From Rhabdophis nuchalis (Eukaryota > Chordata > Lepidosauria > Squamata > Natricidae): DNA of 64,000 nt. Of the stretch, positions 1-10,335 are shown one piece after another. Made by a program: the position numbers and the translations under genes. The notes beneath the pieces were generated by a model that was not told the DNA's origin, made no database searches, and saw only the letters and a list, made by a program, of their open reading frames with translations. The stretch covers positions 196,699,962 to 196,763,961 of the forward strand of contig CM077644.1 in assembly GCA_039707465.1 (NCBI GenBank). Reading direction: 5' to 3'. Numbering within the stretch: position 1 is the stretch's first letter; each line of letters starts with the position of its first letter.

Positions 1-34
1 CTTTAACCTGGTTAACCAAACAGGTAGCTTGAGG

Positions 35-75
35 TGGAATTTCAATTTCAATTTCAATTTATTAAATTTATAAAG
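35..75 (-). repeat. 3' tail remnant of an L2-like LINE
   Basis: A short stretch of TTTCAA repeats followed by ATTAAATTTATA is the reverse complement of the AT-rich tails that end the L2-like LINEs elsewhere in this window (compare 12,757-12,810). No coding part is attached. Assigned by similarity to the other tails only. Confidence 0.35.
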
Positions 76-95
76 GAAATAGGAAAATAGATTTC

Positions 96-560
96 TTCCT
101 TTCCTTTCCTTCCTTCCATTGCCTCCCTTCTTTCCTTCCCTCCCTCCTACCCTCCATCCCTCTTTCTTTTTCTTTTTCTTTCCTTCCTTTCCTTCCTTCC
201 TTCTTTCACCTCTCCCCTTTCTCCTCCCTCCCCCTTCTTTCCTTCACTCCCTCCCACCCTCCATTTATCTTTCTTTTTCTTTTTCTTTCCTTCCTTTCCT
301 TCCTTTCCTTCCTTCCTTCTTTCACCTCTCCCTCCCTCCTCCCTCCCCCTTCTTTCCTTCACTCCCTCCCACCCTCCATTTATCTTTCTTTTTCTATTTT
401 TCTTTCTTTCTCTTTCTCTGTTTTTTTGTCTCTCTCTCTGTGTCTCTCCTCCCTCCACCCATCTCTGTAACTGTGTGTGTGTATGTGTGTGTTTCCCCCT
501 CTCTCTATTTCTATCTCTCTAAGTCTGCCTCTCTGTGTGTCTGCCATTCTCTCCCTCCCT
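96..560. repeat. Pyrimidine-rich low-complexity block (CTTT/CTTCC, then CTCT and GTGT)
   Basis: Nearly pure C/T tract with internal duplications (the CCCTCCCACCCTCCATTTATC motif recurs near 250 and 365), passing into CTCTCTGTGTCTCT and TGTGTG. The same order of CTTT, then CCTCCCTCCACCCATCTGT, then GTGT, then a GC-rich segment recurs at 12.1-14.3 kb and 56.4-57.1 kb. It therefore appears to be part of a repeat family. Open frames across it come from the repeat and are not genes. Confidence 0.8.
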
Positions 561-586
561 CCCCCCGGGGAAGAAGCAGAGGGGTC

Positions 587-797
587 GGCATGTCGGTTGC
601 AGAGGTTATCCCACAGCGGGCGGGCGAAGGACCTGAGCTGCGGCTATTCTTAAGTGCCGCCAAAGCCATCCGGGTGCTGCACGCCCAGCTCCCTTCCAGC
701 TCCGTGTGCGCCGCTGAAGCCGTCCGGGCGCTTAAGATAGCCGCAGCTTGGGTCCTTCGGCCGCCCGCTGCGGGATAACCTTCCCAGCCGACATGCC
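587..797. repeat. Inverted repeat, about 71-bp arms
   Basis: Left arm 587-658 and right arm 727-797 are reverse complements with a handful of mismatches; both begin or end with the GGCATGTCGG motif and contain a TTATCCC(A/G)CAGCGGGCGG core. The 68-bp spacer is GC rich. It sits inside the hAT interior and could form a cruciform or RNA hairpin. Confidence 0.85.
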
Positions 798-1441
798 AGC
801 CTCTCCAGAAAGCCCCGGAAAGTGCAGTGTGCCGCGGTGGCCATCGGAACGAGCTGGTGGAGGCGCGATCGGCCATCCTCTGCCAGGGGGCTGCTCCCTC
901 CTCCTTGCCGGCCCTGCGGCCCGGTTCCTATGAAGCTGCGGACCGGCACCAGTCCGCGGACCGGGGGTTGGGGACCCCTGGTCTAGAGTTTGATTATTTA
1001 GAGATACATCAATATCTACAGAAGAAACTCTTTTGAAAATGCTTCTGCTTTCAAATTAAGAACCCATATCTCCAAAAATCTCAAATTTCTTCAATTTCTT
1101 ATATTGGTACTTATATCACATTTCTCAGTATTTAAATTCATTAATGTGCTATAAACCAAGGGTGAGAAGGCTATAACTTTTAGGAAACATATTTAGGTCC
1201 ATGTGATCATATTCTGACTCCACACGCCAATAGGAGCTGTTATAATCTATATGCTACTAATTAGGAGAAACCAATGTAACTCAAATGGGCTACTTACAGA
1301 ATGTTGGGACTGATTACTATGGAGGGAATGACATTTGGGAAAGTTACGGCAGCTGTGGCTGCTACAGTGCCATTATCGTGCTGCTATGGTCACATAATCT
1401 TCATTTTCATTGTTTCCAGCCATTTGTACAATCCCTTACTA

Positions 1442-1695
1442 CCCTGTTTCCCCGAAAATAAGACCTCCCCGGATAATAAGCCCAATTGGGCTTTTGAGCG
1501 CATGCGCTAAAATAAACCCTCCCCTAAAAACAAGCCCTCCCTGAAAATATTGCAACACAGCAGCAGCCATTAGGTGACCACGCTCACCGCTTCCTGCACC
1601 TCAAAAATAAGATCTCCCGAAAATAAGGTCAAGTGCTTTTTGGCTGTCTTATTTTGGCTGTCTTATTTCCCTGTCTTATTTTCGGGGAAACACAG
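1442..1695. mobile_element. Mariner-like MITE (254 bp) with TA target duplication
   Basis: The ends are inverted repeats: CCCTGTTTCCCCGAAAATAA at the left and, on the minus strand, CTGTGTTTCCCCGAAAATAA at the right. Each is bordered by TA (1440-1441 and 1696-1697). Internal CCCCGAAAATAAG-like copies follow the same theme. Size, terminal repeats and TA duplication fit a non-autonomous Tc1/mariner-type element. No coding capacity. Confidence 0.7.
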
Positions 1696-1699
1696 TACT

Positions 1700-3330
1700 C
1701 CCCCTCCTCCACCTAGCAGCAGCCACATATCTATCTGCTGGGAAGAGAAGGAAAGGAAGAAGAGGAGGAAGGGAGGAAAATTGCTGCCACTCACTGACAG
1801 CTTCCTACTTGGAAATTCAATGGGGAAGCCAATAGGAAGATGGAAGTTGACCTTGCTTTCCCTGATTATTTTGCCTGCTTATGTTTGTCTGTTTATGTAA
1901 GGAAATCTCTGAAAAAGTGGTTATGTGTTGTCTAGTCTGTAATTAAAATTCAGAAGTATTATGTTAACAATAATTTCACTAATTAACTAATTTTCTCATT
2001 TTGCCTTAACCAATAATTTCCAGCAAGAAAACCAAGTATAGCCTCAAACAAATTAATGCTAAAATGGGAAGAGAAGATGCACTCAGAAAAAATGTGCTCC
2101 TTTCTTACTTAGCTTCCTAAACTACCTCAGAGATTTCAGTGGTGCATATTACATAATTAGAATAACAAGAGCCAATTCAAGTGTATGTTTTTACTTATTA
2201 AAAGAAAATGGCTTGCTGTCATAACTTTCTATAATGATGTATAAGCACTGAGACAAACTGATATCATGATGACATTTGCTTAAATTTGTCTATGAAATTT
2301 GTATATTACAGTGTATAATCTATGGAAAAGCTATCAGCCCAATTGCAATGATGGCTTATTCTACCAGTTACAATCACTGTGGCTTAATACAGTTTGTAAC
2401 ACCCCACCCCCGATGTTAAGACTAAAGGGTTCTTAAAATACATTTTCTCAGACTTCAAAAAATTGTATTATGAATTAACATACAATACGGAAATAGGTTG
2501 GAAGGCACTAAGGTAACTTACAAAAGGGACTTCAGTTACTAAACTAGAAATTTAAACAAAAGCATAGGTGGCATATCTCATAACTCATTCATTAATATAA
2601 GATTAAATTGAAATAACTTGTTCACTGATCTAACAGTTATACATTTACCAGTAAGTCAAAGTGTTGTCTTCTTGAGAACATGCTCTCAGGCAAAAAAAAA
2701 AAAAAAAGGTGTTTCACTTTCCATAAATTGTTTGCCTTCCCTGGTCTATCTTCAAGATTCTTTGATAGGTTTGACAGTGATCTAAAGCTGCATTTTCCCT
2801 AAAGATTTAAAACCAGAATATAAATTCTGTTGCTAAACAAAGCAAATTAAAATGCATGATTTCTCACAACAGTAATTATCACCTTAATTACTGAGTATAT
2901 AAAAGCAATTCCATCCTCTGCCAATTTAACGTTTATAGTCTAATCAGTTACCACTGAAAGCATATAATGTACAACCTTTGAGATATCTAACTTGGCTCCT
3001 TGTAGAACAACTAACATATTTGTGGATTTAAAATTAGGTGTTCCAATTAAATAGAAGTGGAGTAACAGAAGACTGAATTCACAATTGCTCAGTTAGGTTT
3101 GTAGAACAAAGTCATTATCTAGTTCTAACCCATTTTAAATCCCTCCGGTTACATTAAAACACAGTAGGTTTTCAAAAATATTCTAAAATCAGGACATCAC
3201 CCTTGTGAAAGTGTTCATATCACACCTAAAAACTAAATTTCATGCGAAGGATGGTAAACATAAACATCAGCTGTGAAGTTCAATTAATGGTGCAGGGAAA
3301 TGACAATTTCTAGGATATATAGGAAATGAA
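1700..3330. other. AT-rich intergenic DNA, no gene seen
   Basis: No splice-bounded coding exon, RNA gene or recent repeat was recognised. A poly-A run lies at about 2,693-2,707 without a clear attached element. Confidence 0.5.
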
Positions 3331-3333
3331 GAA

Positions 3334-4024
3334 ACAGGTAGTCCTTGAGTTATAACGGAAATTAGTTCCAAAATGTTTATTCCTAAGTAATGTGGCTGTA
3401 AAATGCAATGTCACATGATTGCGTTACTTAGTGAGAATAATCCCTGCATTCTCCATTGCCAGTGTTAAGTGTAGATCGTGGGATATTTTTTGAGCACCTC
3501 CTTATAACTTTCTGCCTGCTTCCTACAAGCAAAGTCAGTCGCAAGTCCCAAGTGGTTCACAAGCTGGCTGATAGCAGGTGACTGCTGCTGGATGTGGGAG
3601 GGAGGGAGGGAGTTCACAGGTGGCTGGGGTGATGTGACATGAGCAGTGCTTGGAGTGGCTGCTGCCAGTTTGGAAAGATAACAAGGAGGTTTGTAGGTCA
3701 CCAGAGAGGTGCGGTGAAAGTGCAATGGTGCTGTTGTACGGTGCGCAAGTGCCTGGAGAAGTGCAGCAAAAGTGAAAAGAGCTTGGAGAAGGTTCGCAGG
3801 TAGGAGATTTAAGTAACTTGCAATCTCCCCTGCTAGCTTTCCCATTGACTTTGCTTGTGGGAAACTAGGATCATGATCACTTGATTGTTGAACATTGCAA
3901 TCATTGTATTTATGAGCTTGTTGCCAAAAGCTCACTATGTCACCAGTCATAACTACCACTTGTTCAGCAACATCATAACTTTGAACTGTTGCTGAACAAG
4001 TGGTCGTTAACCAGGGACTAGCTT
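3334..4024. mobile_element. Non-autonomous DNA transposon (CAGGTAGTCC family), 0.7 kb
   Basis: The left end reads ACAGGTAGTCCTTGAGTTAT and the right end (GTCGTTAACCAGGGACTAGC) is a decayed reverse complement of it. Inner motifs such as CCCATTGACTTTGCTTG and the CTTAGT/TTAGTGA repeats match copies near 15.06-15.28 kb and 51.6-52.6 kb. A 204-codon open frame on the minus strand inside it has no recognisable domain and is taken as chance. Superfamily not determined. Confidence 0.6.
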
Positions 4025-5385
4025 GGAAAGTAGAACAGCTAAAGTTAAACTTATGCAGAACCATGGAAAGACTCGTCATTAAAGTGCATAGGAGTTTACA
4101 GTGTACAAAACAAATGGAAATAAAATTTGCAACGTATTTTGAGAAAGTTTTAGGATAAGGAAAATAAATATGTTTAAAAAGAATAAAATCCCTTAGATTC
4201 TTATATTACATTTTTTTGATTTAACTCTTAACTCTATTCCCATATGATTATACACCTGGATCAACAACACATACAAGTTTGCACAATAATCTAAGAAATC
4301 CCATTTAGGTGCTAAAACAGGCTGATTATGATAAGGAATGAATAAAATTGCCAACAAACACCCATTTTTTTGTATTATGATTTTCTTCTAAGATTCTTAT
4401 ATGTTCTGCAAAATTCCAAATATTAAAATGAATGAAGATATGCAGTCAGCAATCATCTCATTTAACTCAATGCTGTATTCATGGATGGAGTTTCAGACAT
4501 CAGTTCTACTAGACTTCATAAAGTTGCTAGGGACTAAAGTGAAAGCTTTTATAATGCAACATTTACTTTTCAAATGACTCTAATTTCATGCAGTGAAGAA
4601 TTATTCTACACTTTTCCATGAAGCCAATGAAAGATCCAATATTTATTCTTCCAAACTCTAGTAAGTAAAAAAAATGTATTGCTATAATAAAATATATATC
4701 TTAGAAATTAAGAAACTGTCATATTAATGAAAAGATCATGTAGGGTCATGCAGCTGCTTTTTTTGGAATCAGGTGTTTGACTTCCACAGCTGCAGTACCC
4801 TCCCAGAAAACACATGCAATTTTAAGTAGCATTCCTTCTCTTCCTCCCTTATTCTTGTACAGGTAAACAGTACCAACACATTAAACTTCATGGATAACTA
4901 ACAGCTCCTAATAGCTGATACTCTTACATCTATTCACTCAATTTATAAAATTCAATCATTAAGAAGTAATGTTTCTGCTAAGCCAAGTATTAAAATATGA
5001 ACTGTAAGACTCTTTCCTTCAACATACAATGGCCTCTTGGAGAAAAGTGAAATATTTGGCTTTTTCAATAATTTCAAGGTTTTACTATTATATACAAGCA
5101 AAAGCAATTTAATACAGCTTTCTGTGCAAGTTGATAATGCACATATGTATTTTCCTTCGTATGCCCCTCCCCCCCCAAAAGTAGATTTCAATTGCATTCT
5201 TGCCAAGTGAAACAGTTGGAGCAAATAAAACAAGTTTTACATACACAAATTATATTTATATAAATATTATATAAAAGAACCTTCATGAGAAGGGATGGGT
5301 CTACTCCTTCAAACCTTCTAACATCCAGTGGGCCAAACTGCGACTAGGGAATAGGAATACCAGTCTCTTCATACAGACAGAGCAG
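4025..5385. other. AT-rich intergenic DNA, nothing recognised
   Basis: No convincing exon, RNA gene or repeat terminus was found. Confidence 0.45.
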
Positions 5386-5790
5386 AATGGAATAACAGTG
5401 TTGGAAGTGACCTTGGAGGTCTTCTAGTCCAACCCCCTGCTTAGGCAGGAAACTATAGCATTTCAGACAAATGGTTACTCAATCTCTTCTTTAAAACTTT
5501 CAATGTTGCAGCATTCACACCTTCTGGAGGGAAGTTGTTCCATTGATTAATTGTCCTGTCAGAAAATATCTCCCTAGTTATAAGTTGCTTCTCTCCTTGA
5601 TTAGTTTCCACCCATTGTTTCTTGTCCTATCCTCAGGTGCTTTGGGGAACAGCTTTACTCTCTCTTCTTTGTGGCAACTCCTGAGATATCCGAAGACTGC
5701 TATCATGTCACTCCTACTTCTTCTTTTCATTAAACTAGACATACCTAGTTCCTGCAACCGTTCTTTATATGGTTTAGCCTCCAGTTCCCA
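5386..5790 (-). mobile_element. CR1 LINE, 5'-truncated, 3' end
   Basis: In minus orientation this is the last part of CR1 ORF2 plus its short 3' untranslated region. The diagnostic plus-strand phrases are GTTGGAAGTGACCTTGGAGG, TCTAGTCCAACCCCCTGC and TTCCATTGATTAATTGTCCT. It aligns by eye with the complementary copy at 51,850-52,255 and with those at 16.86 and 39.49 kb. Frames are broken; no intact protein remains. Confidence 0.8.
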
Positions 5791-5849
5791 TCAACAACAG
5801 CTTTAAAGTGTTCAGTGTTATGCCCATGTCCAGCTAGAGTGGGTAACGA

Positions 5850-6670
5850 CGAGCAGGGAAACCAGACATCCGCAAAAGGTGACAGAAACGGCGAGGAAGC
5901 TCCGAAGCCTGTGCAAGTCGAATGCCCGAAAACTCCATCTCAAGCGAATCCCAGCCAAGTCCCTATCACCTCACTTCCGAAGTGACCTGGTCGAGGAACC
6001 CAGGACCATTGGGCGGCGGCGGCGGCGAACCGCCGGCCCAGGGACGAAAGGCCGAGTAGACCGCCTCCCCACTCCAAGATGACCTGGGGCGGTGGGGGAA
6101 TGTCCACTACTCGGCAGCACCCGGCTACCCAAAGGAGACCCGTTGCTGGCCGCCACAGCAGCAGCGCCTCCCTTTTGCCTCGCTTCCTTCCTTTATCCTC
6201 GAAAGCGATCCCGGCGCCGCCCCCGCCCACTCGTCCGGCCTAGGCGCCGCACCTCTCCCAAGCCTGGCACCCTTCAAAGGGGCCCCTGCTGCGCACCCTT
6301 CCTCCACCTTGCCTTGGCCAAACACAAAGCCCCACCGGCACCACTGCAGACCCCGAGCGCAACATTCACCTACCTGACAAGCAGAGCCCCCTCCACCACA
6401 ATACGCCTGCCACCCGCCCCGCCTATGTCACGGGCGGCCGCCGCAGCGAATCCTCGCTTGCTTCTCCCGCCGCCGGGAGCCAATCGGCTTCCAAAGCAGC
6501 TCAGCCGCCGGGAGCCAATCCGCACGCCGTCCTGCCCTCTCGGCGAGAGGAGAGGCAGCTGGTGGGCGCACCAATGAATGGAGGAGAAAGTGGTGGTCTC
6601 GAGCTTCAGAGCGGAAACCCTATTGGCCGGATCGCGTGGGTGGGGTGGGCCAACGAGTGGGGGGGGGGGG
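5850..6670. promoter_or_regulatory. CpG island with CCAAT boxes on both strands; candidate divergent promoter
   Basis: This stretch is rich in GC and CpG, unlike the surrounding AT-rich DNA, and carries no recognisable transposon ends. CCAAT occurs on the + strand at about 6,479, 6,515 and 6,571 and on the minus strand at about 6,621. On the minus strand a good splice donor, CAG|GTAGGT, ends a possible exon at 6,374, and a perfect CAG|GTAAGT ends one at 6,884. A non-coding first exon of a minus-strand gene would fit. In mammals FER lies divergently upstream of FBXL17, so FER is a candidate, but no FER coding sequence is in the window. Confidence covers the CpG island and promoter call, not the gene name. 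Confidence 0.5.
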
Positions 6671-7186
6671 GGGAGGTTGATTTAATTTCCTCACTTCGAG
6701 CAAGGAGAAATGAGTTTAGGAGCTCAGCGATAGAAGCACCGGTGGGACTGTGGGAGAGAAGGACGGATACGGGAATGTACCGGTCTTCCTGCTATAGCCC
6801 TGATGAGTAGTAAAGTGGAAGCTTTGAGTGTAGCTTATCATGCAGTTCTTTCTAAAGTTTGCGTTATACTAAATGAGACTTACCTGAATTCAGCGGGAGC
6901 CCCTCTGTGTCTCAGTATAAATGCGCTCTGACTTTGGCTTAATCTTTCAAAAAGCCCTCATAGGTTGGAATGGGTTATTCTCAGGGGTGAAATTCAGCAG
7001 GTTCTGACTGGTTCTGGAGAACCGATAGTAGAAATTTTAAGTAGTTCGGAGAACTAGCAAATACCACCTTTGGCTGGCCCCAGAGTGGCCTGGAAATGGA
7101 TATTTTGCAATGTTCTTCCTCCAGGAGTGGGGAGGGAACAAATAGGATTTTTAACCATAGAATTTAAAAAAAAACAACCTCTAAAG

Positions 7187-7330
7187 CAGTGGTTCCCAAA
7201 CTTTTTCAGTCCACCGCCCCCTTGGTGCTACAAACTGATCCTCAGTGCCCCCCACCAGTGGTGGGTTTCAAATTTTTTTAGAACCTATTCTGTAGGTGTG
7301 GCCTATTTTGTGGGCGTGGCTTGACAGTCA
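7187..7330 (+). mobile_element. hAT left-type terminus with a second hAT terminus 69 bp inside
   Basis: The outer end CAGTGGTTCCCAAACTTTTT begins at 7,187 after CTCTAAAG (7,179-7,186). A second terminus, CAGTGGTGGGTTTCAAATTT, begins at 7,256. Both are repeated in inverted order at 11,290-11,423, where the inner one ends at 11,355 and the outer one at 11,423. The inner 7,300-7,420 stretch (GTGGCC, GTCATGTGACC, GCTTAGCAAC) matches the left end of the hAT at 56,242. Confidence 0.7.
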
Positions 7331-7429
7331 TGTGACCGTGTGGGAGTGGCCACCTTGTAAAATGTAGTGAAACTCATTTAACAACGCTCTTGCTTAGCAA
7401 CTAAAATTTTGGGCTCAATTGTAATAATA

Positions 7430-7800
7430 AATTCTTTCTTTTTCGTTCTTTCTTTCCTTCCTTCCTTCCTTCCTTTCTTCTTTCTTTCTTGTTTCACTCT
7501 CCCCCTCTTTCTTTCTTTTGTTCTTTCCTTCCCTGTGTCACTCTCCCTGACTTTCTTTTTTTCTTTCTTCCTTTCTCTTCCCCTTCCTTCCTTTCTTGTG
7601 TCACTCTCTCCCTTCCTTCCTTCCTTCTTGTGTCACTCTCCCCCTCTTCCTTCCTTCCTTCTTTTTTTTCTTCCTTTCTCTTCCTCTTCCTTCCTTCCCT
7701 TTTCTTCCTTCCTTCCTTTCTTGTGTCATCCTTCCTTCCTTCCTTCCTTTCTCTCTATCTCTCTCTCTCTCTCCCTCACCCCTCTCTCACACATACTTTC
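7430..7800. repeat. CTTT/CCTT pyrimidine-rich microsatellite block
   Basis: Long run of TTTC, CCTT and TTCC units with interspersed TTGTGTCACTCTC motifs, ending in CTCTCTCTCTCCCTCACCCC. It follows a hAT left end in the same position as the block at 56,430-57,120. Open frames here are due to strand bias in base composition. Confidence 0.85.
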
Positions 7801-8139
7801 CAGTTGGTGAAAATTTCTGTTTTGCCAGCTGGGAAGCTAGCAAAGAAGAGTCATTTTCCCTGCTGCCCGCAGCTCTCGGAGGAAGGAGGCAGGGAAGTGA
7901 GCCCCAGGCCTTATCTCTGACTCCTTCTTCGAGAGCTGGCTTCAGGGATGGCCAGCCTCTCCCACCACTGCACCCTTCATTCACCTTCCACCCGGAGGCA
8001 CTGCCGTCGGTCGCCTCCCGAGATGGCTGTGAGCCTTCCGAGGAGGAGGATGAACATTGGGGGTGGGGGTGGTGTCTGCTGTTTCTGCTGCTGCTGCGGC
8101 TGGTAATGCAGGCTTCTCGCATTAAGTTGCAAGCGCACC

Positions 8140-8397
8140 AATTCCAGCAGCTGCGTTTTGCTTTGAAACTTGCTGCCCCAGCAACCCAAAGGGGACATTC
8201 TCCCAGCAACTTTCTCTCTTGCAAAAGGGGCGCGAGGTCCCCAATGATCTGATGGGAGCCGGGAAGAGCCAAACTGCGCCCAGCTGTCTTTACTCCCTCC
8301 CAGGTAAGGGTGGGAGTGCCTGAGACGCCGCTGGGAGAATGTCCCCTTTGGATTGCTAGGAAAGCAAGTTTCAAGGCAAAACGCAGCTGCTGGAATT
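8140..8397. repeat. Inverted repeat, 68-bp arms
   Basis: Arms 8,140-8,207 and 8,330-8,397 are reverse complements with a few mismatches; the outer motif is AATTCCAGCAGCTGCGTTTT. The spacer of about 122 bp is GC rich. Located in the hAT-derived GC-rich block. Confidence 0.85.
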
Positions 8398-9374
8398 GCC
8401 CCGTTTCCAATGGGGGGGGGGAAGGGGAATCCATGTTTTTCCTCCATCTCTATGGATCCCCCCAATTGGAAATGAGGTGGCCGTGAAAGGGAAGGGAGCA
8501 ACCCCCCCCCCCCGGCGTGTCTTCTTCAAACAGCAGAAGGAAGAACAGGAGGGGAGTTTGGCTGTTTGAAAAGCCCCGCGTGGAAGGGCCCCAGAACCCA
8601 TCCACAGGGGGAAATATCTCCCTCGCGTTCCTGATCTTCCTGGATGGGGTCCGGACCAACGGAGCCTCCTCCTTCCAATTGGGGAGATCCATGCAGTGGA
8701 TTTCTCTCCCACCCCTCAATTGGAAATGAGGTGGCTGTCAAAGCAAGGCAGCACCCCCCCCCCGCAGAAGAAGAAACAGAAGGGAATTTAGTGCCAGCCC
8801 TCTGCCCGCCAAGAGGTAGTTGGGTTGGGTGGGCGCTGGGCCCCGTCCTGGCCAAGTGGCGCCTGTGGTTGCCGCCATGCCCATGCCCTGGGCTACCTGC
8901 TGAGGAGGAGGAGGAGGCAGGGGCGTGTTGCTGGGCAGTGGGCAGGGGAGTGGGTGCAGCATGGCAGCCCTTGCCCTTGGGGTTCTTCTTAAAGAACATG
9001 CTTGCTGGTGCTGCTTCAGGGGGCCCTGGCCGCCAGCTCATCATGCGCAGCCCATACCTGCCCGGTTCTGCCCACCCTGCCCACCTGCCGCGCTCCAGCT
9101 GGACTCTCCCCCCAAAGCCCCCCACGCCCCTTGCCTCTCATGCGGGGAGGTTGCAAGACGTGTGCCGGATCTTCCATGCCACTTCCCCAGATGCATGGAG
9201 GGGCCAAAAGCGGCCGCGCTGGAGCTCCATCCCCGGAGGCTTTTCAGAAGGAAGGAGGCAACCCCTGATCTGGACTAGCGGAGGCTCTAGTCCTGCTTGA
9301 GCAGGGGCTGGACTAGAGAATCTCCGAGCTCTGTTCCAGCTCCCCCTGGTTCACTTTGGGGCTGGAGCAGCGGC

Positions 9375-10003
9375 TTCCTTCTTCCCAGGAGAGGCGTGCG
9401 CACGTTGCTTCAATCTCCCATCCCCGACCGGCACCCGGGTCCTCTCCTCCCTCCGCAGAAGCCCCTGCCAGGCCAGCAAAGATCCCATCGGACCAGGCGG
9501 CGCTGGGACCCCCCGCGCCCCCGCAGCAGCTCCCTTGCTCTGAGCTGCGCTTTGGAGCAGGCAGCGATCCCTCGAAAGCCCCCAGGTTGGTCCTCCTCTT
9601 CACCCGGATCCAGAGCGGCGCTCCCTGCCCAGCCTTTGTCCCTGCTGGCTGACTAGAGGATCTCCGAGCTTTCTTCCAGCTCCCTCCGGTTCACTTTGGG
9701 GCTGGAGCAGTGGCTTTCCCGGGGCCAGCAGGGACAAAGGCCGGGCAAGGAGCGCCGCTCTAGATCCGGGTGAGGAGGAGGACCAACTTGGGGGCTTTCA
9801 AGGGATCGCTGCCCGCTCCAAAGCGCAGCTCAGAGCAAGGGAGCCCCTGAGGGGGTGCAGGAGGTCCCAGCACCGCCTGGTCCGGGTGGGATCTTTGCTG
9901 GCCTGGCAGGGGCTTTTGCGGAGGGAGGAGGGGATGCTGGAGCTAGTCGGGGACAGGAGATTGAAGCAGCGCGCGTGCGCACACTTCTCCTGGGAGGAAG
10001 GCG
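9375..10003. repeat. Large palindrome, arms of about 275 bp
   Basis: The left arm (about 9,375-9,649) and right arm (about 9,725-10,003) are reverse complements along their length with scattered substitutions and small indels. Matching landmarks include CCAGCAAAGATCCCA with GGGATCTTTGCTGGC, and TTTGTCCCTGCTGG with CCAGCAGGGACAAA. The 75-bp spacer repeats a sequence found just left of the palindrome (9,308-9,375). Confidence 0.85.
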
Positions 10004-10335
10004 GTGATTGGAGGGGAGGGTGGTGACGTTGCTTAAAGGGAAACCCACTATTTCCAGGTTTGTTTTAACGATGTCGTTCTTCTGCCTGTGCCGATAGGCT
10101 TTAACAGCCCATCTTCTGCTTGTCAAGTTTCTTCCTCGCCCTCAGCGCCCCCCTGTTGCCTCCTAGCGCCCCCCTGCAGCCGCTTGGCCTCCTAGCGCCC
10201 CCCCTAACGCGGGCCACCGCCCCCTGGGGGGCGTTAACGCCCACTTTGGGAACCATGGGTTAATGGCTACCCTGTACTACATTTTAATGCAACCATTTCT
10301 AAATCTCTGGAATTTGCACACAACATCCTTGGTCC

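Larger units (their letters stand above)
1..980. mobile_element. Right part of a GC-rich non-autonomous hAT element
   Basis: The right end at 980 reads, on the minus strand, CAGGGGTCCCCAACCCCCGG, a hAT-type terminus. It is followed by GTCTAGAG at 981-988, which fits an 8-bp hAT target site. The interior combines the C/T-rich block with a GC-rich segment (560-960) that contains a long inverted repeat. The left terminus was not found and probably lies outside the window, so element start is unknown and the interval given is a maximum. No transposase is visible. Confidence 0.6.
7800..10257. repeat. GC-rich, CpG-rich hAT interior with palindromes and poly-C/G tracts
   Basis: The composition changes abruptly to high GC with homopolymer C or G tracts near 8,411, 8,505 and 8,755. 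Several segments occur twice: AATTGGAAATGAGGTGGC at about 8,465 and 8,719, and GGTTCACTTTGGGGCTGGAG at about 9,348 and 9,694. It ends in a right-type hAT terminus at 10,257. Many overlapping open frames exist on both strands but none shows a recognisable domain, so it is not annotated as coding. It would score as a CpG island. Confidence 0.65.

Noticed and set aside
119..876. Open frames in the pyrimidine-rich block at the left end
   Set aside because: Phe/Ser/Leu/Pro-only translation mirrors CTTT/CCTT repeats, and the GC part is an inverted repeat of a transposon.
3465..4079. A 204-codon minus-strand frame as a possible gene
   Set aside because: It coincides with a non-autonomous DNA transposon whose ends bracket it, and no domain was recognised.
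7409..8252. Overlapping Ser/Phe/Leu-rich frames at 7.4-8.2 kb
   Set aside because: Microsatellite translation; same explanation as above.
8371..9656. Many overlapping Pro/Gly-rich frames up to 218 codons in the GC-rich block
   Set aside because: High GC lowers stop frequency, frames occur on both strands, and the underlying DNA is palindromic transposon cargo.
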